From assembly GCA_019918135.1 (NCBI GenBank), contig WBZZ01002577.1:326181-390180 (forward strand): 64,000 bases of DNA, in the 5' to 3' direction. The notes beneath the pieces are model-generated. The model saw nothing but the letters and a program-made list of their open reading frames with translations. It was not told where the DNA came from and did not search any database. Shown piece by piece: positions 33,080 to 42,953 of the stretch; the stretch's first letter is position 1; the number at the start of each line of letters is the position of its first letter. Position numbers and translations under genes: made by a program. Source of the DNA: Paulinella micropora (Eukaryota; Cercozoa; Imbricatea; Euglyphida; Paulinellidae).

Positions 33080-33876
33080 CTATATCCTCTTTCCCAGGGA
33101 CAAAAGAGAGGGCTGTACATGCGCGAGTTTTTCGCGTTCAAACGCGCGTAGGTTTATAACAACCCACGCACGGGGGCCATAGCCGCCGAGCAGAAAGCGA
33201 GGCGTCGTAGTGAGCAAGGAGTTGTACAAGGCTAAAGTTTCGGGTATCAGCTGCGGGACCGCTATGTCAGCTGGCACCTGCTGCCTGTCAGAGGCTAGCA
33301 ACAGCAGCAAGTAGCCCCAAATCCAACGCAGCCCACCCACAACCAGTAGTTGGGCAAGAAGCGCAGCAAAGCTGCGCAGGCAGGCAGGAGCCTCCGAGCA
33401 AGGGCCAGGCAATTGCGCAAGCCAAAGTCTGTAGATCAGGCTGCGGTCGCCGAGGCGCCAGACCCTTTCGAGAGACAGCCTGCGCTGCATGGTAGGCAGG
33501 CAGAGCGGTGCACAGGTGCATTTTGTAGGCACCGCAAGGGCCAGGGCGGGCGGCCCTCGGACCAGGACCTAGCGCGCAAGGGCCCTCCGTGCTGCAGGTC
33601 GTCTGTGGATGCCTCTAGGTCAAGGAAGGAAGTAAGCAAACCCGTCAACGGACAGGTGCCCTGTCGTGCGCAGCCATTGGATTTGTGACAGTAGTGCAGG
33701 GCCCCCGAGACGAGGCAGGCCGACCAAAGCGAGCCGCGCCCACCGCGCACCCACTCGCAAGCACGGCTGCAGGTATGGCTTCTTTCCGCCGGGCTTCTGT
33801 TCCTGGCGGGGGAGGCCCAACACATGATGAACTGAGCAGCGCAGTCAAATAACGGACCGCCAAGTTGCCAATCCAT
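33080..33876 (-). CDS. Possible Cys-rich membrane protein, frame-broken
   Basis: Two overlapping frames look like parts of one gene. The first starts at the ATG at 33876 and ends at 33436; it has about 12 cysteines in 146 residues (CAAQFIMCW, CHKSNGCARQGTC). The second is open from about 33615 to 33080 and includes a long hydrophobic segment (ALLAQLLVVGGLRWIWGYLLLLL, near 33375-33300) that would span a membrane, and a second moderately hydrophobic stretch. A frameshift somewhere in 33440-33610 would join them, but the exact place is not evident. No family was recognised. Alternatively only one of the two frames is real. Confidence 0.35.
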
Positions 33877-34169
33877 GGGGTAGCGCGCTGCTTTTCCTTT
33901 TTGCTGTTGCACAAGAATCTTCCGCGTTCTGAAAACTGAGGCAAAAGAGAAAGAGACAGAAGAGGGAGGGGGGGGGAGAAACGCCGAGGGGGGGGGGGAG
34001 GGGAGGGAGGGAGGGAGAGAGAAGAGAGGGAGGGGGGGGGGGGGGGGGAGGGGGGGGAGGGGGGAAAGGGAGAAGAGAGCCGCTGCCCCCGGCAGCGGCC
34101 TGGCTCTCTTATACTAAAGGCAGATACCTGCAGCAGGTATCTGCAAAGGCTGTGCCTCTTTTGTTTAGC
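33877..34169. promoter_or_regulatory. Divergent promoter region: G tract plus two perfect hairpins
   Basis: Positions 33965-34075 are almost pure G with A. Two perfect inverted repeats follow: CCGCTGCC-ccc-GGCAGCGG at about 34081-34100, and GCAGATACCTGC-a-GCAGGTATCTGC at about 34119-34144. The second lies about 25 bases before the plus-strand ATG at 34170 and could be an operator-like site or a leader hairpin. Confidence 0.5.
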
Positions 34170-35968
34170 ATGTCCAAAGATGCTACTAGTTCAAGCGTCA
34201 ACGGGGTTACCCATCTGGCAATCACATGGGCTAAGCTTGTCAAAAGCTTTTGCCTACATACCTCCTTGAATCGGGACGATCTACAAAAGGTCAGCGAGGG
34301 TAGCAGCTTGTCTGCTTTCCGATCATCAGTTGCCGACTCTGCACGCGATTGTGCATACAGGACATTTCTAGACAAGGTAGAAAATGAGCTGGATCCAGCA
34401 GGCCACGAATCCCTTCCAACCACAAATGATCTCGATCTTTGGTCAGACGTACCTGAGCAGAGGAGCTTGTGTGCGACGCTGTATGATCTTGTTGTGCTGA
34501 GTATGGAGGGCTATTCGCCTAAGGCGACTGACGAGATGAGAGGTAAAGCGCTGAAGGAGCTTCTGCCTCTTATCTCGGATTATTCCACTACCATATGCAA
34601 CAAGCCCGATATAAGCACCAATACTGATCCTGATATCGCAACAATAAGAGAAAACACCAAGGCCTTTGAGGAGCAGATAACCAGTGTTCAAGCGAAGCTG
34701 GCGCCCGAAAGGGCCCCCATCGACGACGACGGCGGGGCAGACAAATTGTACAATCCCAGCGGCGGGGCAGGCATTAAGGGGGATCCCGACGACGGCGGGG
34801 CAGGCATTGTGGAGAATCCCGACGACGGCGGGGCAGGCATTAAGGGGAATCCCGACGACGGCGGGGCAGGCATTGAGGAGAATCCCGACGACGGCGGGGC
34901 AGGCATTGAGTGGGATCGCTTGGCAACAAAGACACCCCCTCCATTGGACGATGACTCCTCCTCCTCCGACTCCGACTCCGACTCCGACTCCGACTCCTCC
35001 GGCGACGAAGCCAAGGATAAGCCACTGGGACTAGACGGTGGCTCGAAGCGTAACAAACCTAATCTTGTGACGCCAATGAGCATTCGTTCCTCTTCCTCCC
35101 CCCTGGAGAAGAAAAAGAGCAAGAAGAAGATCACGGAGACGGGAGAGAGGATGCGGAGCCCGGCCCCTTCCGCCCCCCCATCCACCATGTCGAGACGCAG
35201 TAGCGCCTCTATCCCCGCCGAGAGCTTTGTTCGCATAGTGAGAGTACTGGAGCCACCGGAATGCCGCCCGTACAGCTATTGGACTTTTGAACGACTTCAA
35301 CAGGAGCTGGCACAAAAAAGCGATAGCAGTTCACCACGGCGGTCATTTTTAGCTACGATGTACGAGACTCAAATCTTCTACGAGCCTGCGCACGGATTCT
35401 CTAAACTTCTTGATTTGCGTGATGGCATGGAAGGTAAGGGGCAACCTCATGCACTCGATTTCCAGCGCATGATGGCAATGATTCTGCGCTCACTCGCCAC
35501 GGAATTCGAACTAAACAAGGAATTCCCAGAGATTCGTAAGTTTTACATAAATATGCTGAGCGAGCCGGACATTGAGAACAGGTTGTGGTTTCTGCTGTTG
35601 CTTACTGCAAGACGGCAATACCGCCTAAGGCTTATGTGCGGTAAGTATGCAGATTGGGTGGACACATTAATGACTCAGTGGTCGAAAGCGAAGAGGCTCC
35701 AGTGGAGGAGGTACGACGGCATTGTCCGTTTTCCAGCCACAGAAAGGCTGACACAAGACGATATATATTTCGAAGATTTTTCCACGAGGCTTTGGAGGCT
35801 GATGTAGAAGCAAAAGAAGCCTCCGACGACCCCGGCGGCTCCGGCGACGACGACGACGACCCCGGCGACGACGACGACCCAGGCGGCTCCGGCGACGGCT
35901 TCGGCTACGAGGACGGCTCCGGCGACGGCTTCGGCTACGACGGCTCCGGCACAGAAATTGCCTCATGA
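34170..35968 (+). CDS. Unrecognised protein (about 599 aa) with 11-residue repeats, one frameshift
   Basis: The first in-frame ATG is 34170. The frame is open to 35807, but the protein-like and acidic continuation lies in another phase to TGA 35968. One added T in the T5 run at 35778-35783 joins them (1800 bases, 600 codons). Residues 1-180 are helical. Residues about 190-255 hold five tandem units of the type NPDDGGAGI(K/E)(G/E), encoded by a 33-base DNA repeat. Then come Ser/Asp runs and a KKKSKKK basic patch. Residues about 350-540 are globular and helical (FQRMMAMILRSLATEFELN). The tail is Gly/Asp-rich with GDGFGYEDGSGDGFGYD repeats. Function unknown. A poly(A)-type AATAAAAAAG lies at about 36035. 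Confidence 0.55.
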
Positions 35969-36090
35969 AAATGTGGAAACCCCCCCCCCCTCTCCCCAAA
36001 AAAAAGAACTTTGTTGCAAGATGCAAGAATTTAAAATAAAAAAGTTAATAAAAAAGCTCGTACTCAAGTGGATGTTCTTTTATTTTAATT

Positions 36091-36136
36091 CCCTGCCGAA
36101 ATGTTGTTCTAACCCTAACCCATCATTTCGGCAGGG
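36091..36136. terminator. Hairpin with telomere-like loop between convergent genes
   Basis: CCCTGCCGAAATG (36091-36103) is perfectly complementary to CATTTCGGCAGGG (36124-36136). The 20-base loop contains CTAACCCTAACCC, two TTAGGG-type units. It lies between the 3' ends of two convergent genes, so a transcript-end role is likely. Two telomere units alone are not evidence of a telomere. Confidence 0.5.
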
Positions 36137-36151
36137 AAATTAAGATTTAGA

Positions 36152-36862
36152 TCACAGGTCGCAGGCTAGGGCTAGTTCTGGGTAGGCGGCACGGCCGGGC
36201 CCCGCTTCTTCTTCTTCTTCTTCTTCTTCTTCTTCCTCATCTTTCCCGGCGCGGGGTCTAGCCGCTAGCAAGGCTTGGAGGGCGCCGCGCACCGGCAGCT
36301 GCATAGGCTGTGTTACTAGCACTAGCGCCCATTCCTTTTCCAGCAACAAACATTCCCGAAGAGAGCGGCCGGGCGCGGGGGTGCCGCGGCGCCGGAAGCG
36401 CACGTCGCCTATCATTACCGGGGGGTCGCTGCGCGGGGCGGCGCGCGCGTCTGCCTGTAGCTCGTAGCCCGCCAGGGCGCCGCCGCCACCGTCTTCGTCG
36501 ACGACGCGGCCCTGCCGTGCTAGGATTTCCTGGCCCGCCTCCTGTAGCTGTTGGCTGAGTAGCGAGGCAGGCGCAAGGGCCGCGCGCGGCCGGGCTCGGT
36601 CTCCGGCGCGCGGGGGAGCCGTGCGCAGGGATTCCAGCAGCGAAACCACTTCGTGCTGTCTGCTCTCGCGGACGGACAAGTTGAAGAGCACCAGCCACAC
36701 GATGCTGCCGCCGGCAGCATCGTCGTTGTTTGCGTCCTGCTCTAGTTGCAGCAACAGCTGCCCGCCCGCGCCCTGGTCTATGCACCAGTCACGTAGGAGG
36801 AGCCATGGCCGGCTGCAGACAGCCGGCGCCGCCTGCCCACCGGATAAGTGCTGTTGTTGCAT
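36152..36862 (-). CDS. Unrecognised 236-aa protein with poly-Glu tail
   Basis: The ATG at 36862 (MQQQHLSGG) is the first in frame. The N-terminal 100 residues are leucine-rich and mixed (WLLLRDWCIDQGAGGQLLLQLEQD, SIVWLVLFNLSVRES). The middle is Ala/Arg-rich. The segment PPVMIGDVRFRRRGTPAPGR precedes a helical LRECLLLEKEWALVLVTQP region. Near the C terminus a run of 11 Glu is encoded by a GAA/CTT microsatellite (36207-36237). No family was recognised. It lies upstream of, and in the same direction as, nothing obvious; the next minus-strand gene starts far to the right and ends at 36980. Confidence 0.5.
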   Translation of the reverse strand: MQQQHLSGGQAAPAVCSRPWLLLRDWCIDQGAGGQLLLQLEQDANNDDAAGGSIVWLVLFNLSVRESRQHEVVSLLESLRTAPPRAGDRARPRAALAPASLLSQQLQEAGQEILARQGRVVDEDGGGGALAGYELQADARAAPRSDPPVMIGDVRFRRRGTPAPGRSLRECLLLEKEWALVLVTQPMQLPVRGALQALLAARPRAGKDEEEEEEEEEEEAGPGRAAYPELALACDL

Positions 36863-36979
36863 TATCACTCTCTTCCCTCTTTCTTCTTCTTTTTCTTCCC
36901 CTTCCCCGGGCGAGGGGCAGGGAAAAGGAGAAAGGGGGACGGGCCCCGCCCCGCCCCGCCCCCTTTCCCTTCTCGTGTC

Positions 36980-39900
36980 CTATCTTTTTCTTTTGGCTGC
37001 CCTGGCCGAGGGCCCTGCGACAGCGTCTCGCTGGTGCCAGATCTGTAGTTGCTCATGCTGGCCTGCCCTTGCCTCCAAGACACCCTGTCGCAGGGCCGGG
37101 GGCGCAGCGTCCCAGGCTGCGCTTAACTCCGGGCAGCCCGGCTGCAGAGGCGCGGCTAATATCAGATGTAGCAGGAGGTAGCGTTCCAGCTCGCCATCCG
37201 GGGGCTCACGCGGCCACCAGTTCACCTGTGGCGGAGAGGGAGGGGGGCCGCAGGCTATGTCGCAGACCAGCAGGCGGCACTTGGCCGCAGGCGCGGCCTG
37301 CCAAGGCCAGTCCGGCACGGGGCTCTCGAGCTGCCTGACTAGCAGGACGGCAGTCCTTGCCGCCATGCGGAGCTCTCCCCGGAGGTTGGCTATCCGGCCC
37401 AGCTCCTGCAGGCAGCAGGAAAAAAGCAACGGTGTCCGCTGCCAGCGCAGCGGTTTGCCAAACAAGATGTCCGGCAGGGTGGAGCGCGCTCCTAATGGGT
37501 AGCAGGCGCTGGAGGGCTGCTGGCACAGTCGCCAGAGTTCCTCCAGCGCCTGCGACGCCTGGCAGGTATCTTCCATAACCAGGCGGCTCCAGGTTTGACT
37601 CTGGAGCTTAGTGGGCTTGGTGGGCTGCTGTTGCAGCAGCAGCGCGCGCAGGTCTGCCCAGTCGTTGTGCTCCACAATGAGCAAACCCTTGCGGACCGCC
37701 GCGCGCTCGGGGTCGCTCAAACGCCCCAAGGCGCGCTGGGCGTGGGGCCGCCGCCAGAAGCGGTTGCGCCAGACGTCCCGGACGGCCGACTCCAAGCACG
37801 CGTCAAGTTCTTCCAGCAGCCCCCGCTTGTTGGGCCCTCCCAGCAAAGCCTGCAGTTCCTGGAATCTCGCCAAGAGCTGCGAGGGGCTGCCTCTCGCCAG
37901 CGAACGGTAGCCCACCTGCAGGGGCTTCCAGCGCTGTCCGGGCGAGGCCGGCAGCCGGGAGGAGCGGACCACGTGGTGCGGCTCCGACCAGACGCCAGGC
38001 ATGGCTCGGGCTACCAGGGCCCGCGAGCGCCGCGCCTGCGGCGCAACAAAGACTCGCGAGAAGTTGAGCATAGAAAGCAGCCTCCGCGTGCCTAGCGGCA
38101 GAGAGTCCAAGCCCCCGGGCGCCGCCAGCACTAGGGCCGAGGACTGTTTCAGCAGCCGCTGCGCCTCGGCGTCTGCCAGCCGGCGTCTGCCAGCCGGCGG
38201 CTGCAGTGCACGGGCGGCTCCTGCCCCTCCCGCCAGGCCCACAGGGTCTTGCGGGGGATGTCTAGCACGACCAGCTGCAGGCCCTGCGCGGGGCAGGGCA
38301 GGCGCGCCGTCTGCCCAGGAAGGAGGCCCACGGGCGCCAGCATCCCCGCAGGCGTAAAACACGGATGGACCTGCGCCAGCCAGCTCCGCCAGTTGGCGGG
38401 CGCCAGCACCAACGCACAAGACCCGAGGTCGATCGCCTGAAGCTGCCACAAGCTGTGCCACAGAGCGCGCCGGCCCTCCTGGCCGGCCACGCGCCAGGTC
38501 ACACACCGCGGGAGGGGGCGACAGTCGCCCCCCGCCAGCTCTGCTTGCCAGACGCGCAACCAGCTCAGGGTGTCCGCCCCCCCCAGCTCCGCCGCGCAGG
38601 TGCGCGCCAGGGGCCAGTGAGGGAAACAGCTCGCCAGTGTCAGTCCCGCCGGGGGATGGTCGAGGCGTTCAGCCTGCAGTCGGTACAGGGGCTCCGCCTG
38701 GGCGTGCAGCAAACGCCCAGGCGGCTGGCACGCTACACCCACCCCCAGCGCTCGCACCAGCTGCCGCGCGCAGGCGCACAGCTCGTCCCACCCCCGCGCT
38801 CCGGCGCAGGGGGACAGCTGCAGTTCCAGCATGTCACCGTGCCTAGACAACCGACAGCCCACGCGTCTTTGGCCTAGCCGCACGCGCAAGTACAGGAGCG
38901 CCAGGCTGGCCGCACCACCACCACCACCGGAGCCGGCCGTGCCAGGCTGGTCTGCTCGAACTGTGCCCCCCGGCTGTGTCTGCGAGCAGGCTTCGTACAA
39001 CCACGCGCGCAGCCGCGCGCGGGCCTCCCCCCCCGGGCCCAGCCCCTTGATCAGTGCAGACAGCTCCCCCGCCCCCTCCGGGGGCGCTGCGGCCGGCGCG
39101 CTCCCGGAGCCGCCCCCGGCTCCGGCTGGCCGGCTGTGCTCGAGCGCGCCGGCCAGCTGGAGCCAGAAGCGCGCCGGAGCGCAACCAGGGGGAAGGAGAG
39201 GGATCAGGTACGCGCCCCGGCTGCCTGGATGCGGGCGTTGCACCAGGCCCTCACGCACCCAGGCGGCGCCCCAGAACTTCTCGCAGGGCAAGGCCTCGGC
39301 CCGCACTCGGCAGCAGCGGCCGGAGCAGAGCAACACTGCCAGTGCCAGCTGGTAACACTTTTCGACGTCTGCCTCCTGCGCCCCAGCGGCCCCCGCCGCA
39401 AACCAAGCCGTGTAAGCCCGAAACCACTGCTCGTCCAAACCAAAGCCGCTGGCGCCCCCCACGCCAGCGGGGGCGCCGCTCTCCCGCTCCGCGGGCGCAG
39501 GCTGCGACCAGACGGCGTGCTCCGCCAGGCCCGAACTAAACCAACGCCGGGCGCACCACCCGACCTCCCCCGGCGTAGGAGGCAGCGGCTTCGCACTCAG
39601 TAGCACCCGCGCACGCGCAGAGTCAGCCCACCAGGCACAGGCGGGCGACAGGGGGCGCCTGTCCGGCACCTGCTGCGTGACGACGACGGCAGCCGCTGGC
39701 CGCGTGGCTGTCGAGCCCGACACTGTCGGGCTCGACAGCCACGACAGACACACGTCCAGCGCCGACGGGCGCTCCTCCGCCTCTTCGGTCCAGGGCAGAC
39801 CCGACTCCCTGCAAAGCTCCGCGCACATTGCCCACGCCCCCGCCAGCGCCGCCGGCACGCCCGGCTCAGCCGCGCAGCTGCTGCTGCTGCTACTGCTGCT

Positions 39901-40795
39901 ACTGCTGCTGCTGCTACTGCTGCTGCCGCTGCTGCTGCTGCTGCCGCTGCTGCTGATGATGATGCTGCTGTGCCAGTGCAGCCACAAGGGCACCCAGGCT
40001 GGTAACGGTCGCAGCCGCGAAGCACGGTCCCGCACCTGCGCTAGCCGATGCAACACAGTGTCTAACAGCTTGGCGCGGGTCAGCCGCAGACGATGACGAC
40101 GACGACGACGACGACCCTCTGCCGCCCGCGACCCTCGTCCGCGCCCCGGCCTCGCACAAGTCCGCCACCAGTCGGCCTGCGAGTCTTTCCCACTGCGCGG
40201 TGCTCAGCAAAGGGCCCGCGCAGCCGCACTCGGCTTGGGCCTGGCAGCTCTCGCTGCTAAGCCACAGCAGCAGGGCCAGCGACACGTTCGCCTGCCCCCT
40301 CTCCGCCGCCGGGGCACTGTGGCACAGCGCCACCAGTACGCAAGCCAGCTCGTGGTGACCGCTACTCCACCTCTTCTCCTGCTCAGAATAATAGCTGCCT
40401 AGACCCAGCAAGCTGCCTGCCAACGCCGCCAACCCAACCCGAGCTGGAGCGCGACCCCACGCCTCCGCTGCCATCCCCAGCCAACGCGCCGATTCTGCCG
40501 CCTCCAGCGGAGGGCCCGCCACTGCCAGCAAACGCCTAAAGCACCCGCCGCCGCCGCCGCCGCAAGACGCCGAGGACGACGACGACGACGACGAGGAAGA
40601 AGAAAACACCAAAACCACCAGCTCCTGGCTGTTGCACAAGGCGTGGCGCCGCGACCGAAGCACACAGCACCGCTCATTCTCCACTGCTAAGCCCCTGCAC
40701 GCCCACTCTTTGCGCACCCGTGCAAGCTCACTTTCCGACTCCGCCACCGCCCATTGCTCCGCTTCTACGTCGCAGCAAATATAAAGCTTGCCCAT
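36980..40795 (-). CDS. Divergent SNF2-like helicase/ATPase, broken by a 14-bp duplication and one shift
   Basis: The ATG at 40795 starts a frame to about 40100. Coding then continues in a second frame to 38149, and from 38182 in a third to 36980. Discounting one base near 40100 and a 14-base duplicate at 38169-38196 gives 3801 bases (1267 codons). Helicase-like features appear late: a segment LVLAPANWRSWLAQ like SNF2 motif Ia, LVVLDIPRKT in the DExH position, and ALVLAAPGGLDSLPLGTRRLLSMLNF where SNF2 motif III (TGTPxxN..LWSLLNF) would be. The Walker A lysine motif is not recognisable, so it is probably catalytically dead or misassigned. Ser runs and poly-Ser/Gln from CTG/GTC repeats lie near 39880-40120. 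N-terminal 700 residues are unrecognised, Ala/Leu/Cys/Trp-rich. Confidence 0.5.
38169..38196. repeat. 14-bp tandem duplication that breaks the SNF2-like frame
   Basis: GCGTCTGCCAGCCG occurs twice in a row (38169-38182 and 38183-38196). The protein text on the minus strand repeats with it and the phase changes, so this duplication is by itself sufficient to explain the break. Confidence 0.85.
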
Positions 40796-40999
40796 TTCTC
40801 ACTCTTTTGCCGGGACAAGACCGCACGGAGGAAGAGAAAAGAAAAGAGCGGAAAGGAGGGGAGTGCGCGGTATGTGGAGGAGAGGTGGGGGGGGGGGGGG
40901 GTGCCGCACGGGAGGGCAGGGGGGGGGGGGCGCGTCACAAACCCCCCCCCCCCCCCCTCTCCCCCCCCCCTCTCTTCAAGAAAGAGCATAGAAAAAAAA
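40796..40999. promoter_or_regulatory. Divergent promoter region with G14 and C16 tracts
   Basis: The region lies between starts at 40795 (minus) and 41000 (plus). G-rich sequence (G14, G12) at about 40886-40931 is followed by C/T-only sequence at 40942-40978 with C16 and C10. Each start therefore has pyrimidines on its own coding strand just upstream. Confidence 0.45.
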
Positions 41000-42184
41000 A
41001 TGTCCACGAAGAAGCGGCGCAAGACCTCGTCCGACCCGCCTCCGCGGTCGCGGGATAGCCTGGTCACCCACAGGTGCAGCCCGGAATTGATACGTGCCCT
41101 GTTCGATACCGCCGGGGCACAAGGGCACCTGGGCTCGCCAGATTTTGCCGCCCTCCTTCGCCGCTTTGCCCTGCGCGGCAAAGGGGCAAGCTTCACCCCC
41201 TGCGGCTCAGCAGCACATTTGCCCGTAGTAGACAAGCAGTACTTGCAGGAAGGACAGTCGCGACTGACCCTCAAATTCGATGCCACTATACCCTCCAAGA
41301 GCGTGTCCGTCAAGGAAATCTTGCCCGAGGTGTTTAAGGGCGCGGTCGCGCTGCAGGAGGAACCACGCCGCATGCCTGCCATGGGCAAACCCCTGACTCG
41401 TCACAGCCTCCAGCTGTCAGACCTCAAGGAAAACAGTGAGCTGGTGATATCTCTGCAGCGGGCACAGACAGCCGTGTCTGCGTCTCTGCGCACCATCACC
41501 TGCGTTCTGAGCGACTGGGGGCTTCAGAACGTCGTTTGGGACGGCCGGAGCTGCCACCGCCTTGATTTTGACAACAGCAAGATGATCGTGTTCCAACTGG
41601 AAGATCTCCAGCTGGCCGGGGCGGCTGCAGGTCCTGCCGTCGCCGAAGTGGTCGACTTCCTGAACCAATTCAACGGCTGGTGCCAGACATGGGCCTGCTT
41701 TAATTACCGAGCGGCTAAGGGAAACCCCTTCCCTACTCTAGGCGCGTCCGACATTGCCGCCCCCTTTCGCGATGCAGTACTTTCGGCCTCGCCCCCCGTC
41801 AGGATTTGGAGCGCACGTCTAGAAGCCGACTTGATTATCCGGGGAGTGCGGGGGCCCTTTTTCTACTCCTTTGGCTACCTGACGAGGTGCGGGCTTGCTT
41901 GGAACCTCGCAGACGACGGGACGGAGTACCCCACCCTGCAACGAGCAGGCTTGCTCGTCGCCCGCTCAGGCGAGCGGGGCAGCTTTGCCCTGGCCGAGTC
42001 AGAAGATGCGGCCCTGCTCGTCAATTTACGCAAATCCCTCTCTCAGCCCCGCTCGGCTCACGCCCGGGAAGACGGGCTCCACGCTCACCTCTGTACAATA
42101 GTCACTGAATTCACCAACCTCTGCCTTCAAACCATTCATGCAGCCCCGCGGGGCTGCCACCCAACAAACAAAAAGAAAAAATAA
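41000..42184 (+). CDS. Unrecognised 394-aa protein
   Basis: An intact frame from the ATG at 41000 (MSTKKRRKTSSD, a basic start that could be a nuclear localisation signal) to TAA 42184, followed by AATAAAA. The sequence is well mixed alpha/beta: FKGAVALQEEPRRMPAMG, a central LQRAQTAVSASLRTITCVLSDWGLQNVVWDG and C-terminal SFGYLTRCGLAWNLADDGTEYPTLQRAGLL. No Walker, zinc or protease motifs were seen, and there is no signal peptide or membrane segment. The lack of breaks makes it one of the better-preserved genes here. It converges with the gene fragment ending at 42232. Confidence 0.65.
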   Translation: MSTKKRRKTSSDPPPRSRDSLVTHRCSPELIRALFDTAGAQGHLGSPDFAALLRRFALRGKGASFTPCGSAAHLPVVDKQYLQEGQSRLTLKFDATIPSKSVSVKEILPEVFKGAVALQEEPRRMPAMGKPLTRHSLQLSDLKENSELVISLQRAQTAVSASLRTITCVLSDWGLQNVVWDGRSCHRLDFDNSKMIVFQLEDLQLAGAAAGPAVAEVVDFLNQFNGWCQTWACFNYRAAKGNPFPTLGASDIAAPFRDAVLSASPPVRIWSARLEADLIIRGVRGPFFYSFGYLTRCGLAWNLADDGTEYPTLQRAGLLVARSGERGSFALAESEDAALLVNLRKSLSQPRSAHAREDGLHAHLCTIVTEFTNLCLQTIHAAPRGCHPTNKKKK

Positions 42185-42231
42185 GATAAAATAAAAAATC
42201 TTTTTAATTACTTCTCCTTTACTCTCTTCTA

Positions 42232-42617
42232 TCACGAAGGGACTTTAAATACTTCTGAGTGAGTCGAGTTGTCGACAATGGTGCCCTTGCCAGATAAACT
42301 AGTTTGCTGGAAATTAAAGACCGGATTGATCTCCACTGTAAAGTCATATTTTTCCAAAAAATCGTCGGTAAAAACTTGCTTCAGGAAGGTCTTTATGCGC
42401 TCCATTAGCATGTTGCGCCCGTTGTTCTCGTCTTCTCCCAATTCACAAAATCGGGGCCGTATCTCCCATCGTTTTGGTTCAGTTGCTGAGAGCTGCGGCA
42501 GGGTCGCGCAGATACCCACTGCATCTCCACGTTCTGTCGGGCCTGAACTCGGATTTACAAATTTATTGTAATCAGCTTTCGTCGAGAGGGCGTATTTGCA
42601 ACAGTGGAAGTGTTTAC
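42232..42617 (-). pseudogene. 3' end of a viral gene truncated by transposon copy B
   Basis: A frame of about 128 codons runs from the transposon border to the stop at 42232 and continues open into the inverted repeat. No ATG with a sensible context is present; the N-terminal part of the gene must lie beyond copy B, outside this window. Visible are a Cys/His-rich start (CKHFHCCKY), KRWEIRPRFCELG, and a C-terminal FLEKYDFTVEINPVFNFQQ segment that looks like beta structure. Codon use matches the viral block less well (more A/T) than its neighbours. No family was recognised. Confidence 0.6.
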
Positions 42618-42953
42618 AACAAGTGATTCGGCCAAATGTGGGGTATCAATTTTTCCGAAATTGTCCTACAGGTGATTTTGCACTTTTTGATTCAGACATT
42701 GAAAATGTGTTTTATTTAGTAAAAATAATCTTGAATAAGCTGAATAACGTATTAAAAATGATTTGCCAGTTATATTAAAGCTAAATTGTGTCAATACATT
42801 GACTGATCCAGACACCTGCTGTGAGGGGGGGGGTGGGGGGGGGAGGCACCGGGAGGAGTAAAAAAGAGAATACATTTTAATCACACAATACATTCTTTTT
42901 ATTTTTCAAATAAATCTAATTTTTAGTATTTTTGAGAAACTTCAACGCTCAAC

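Noticed and set aside
33288-33521. Third frame starting at an ATG near 33521
   Set aside because: It is short, overlaps two better frames and has no distinct domain pattern.
36111-36120. Internal telomere or telomeric integration site
   Set aside because: There are only two CCCTAA units, inside a hairpin loop.
38365-39603. Several Pro/Arg/Ala-rich plus-strand frames opposite the SNF2-like gene
   Set aside because: They are high-GC shadow frames without motifs; the minus-strand frames carry the helicase-like segments.
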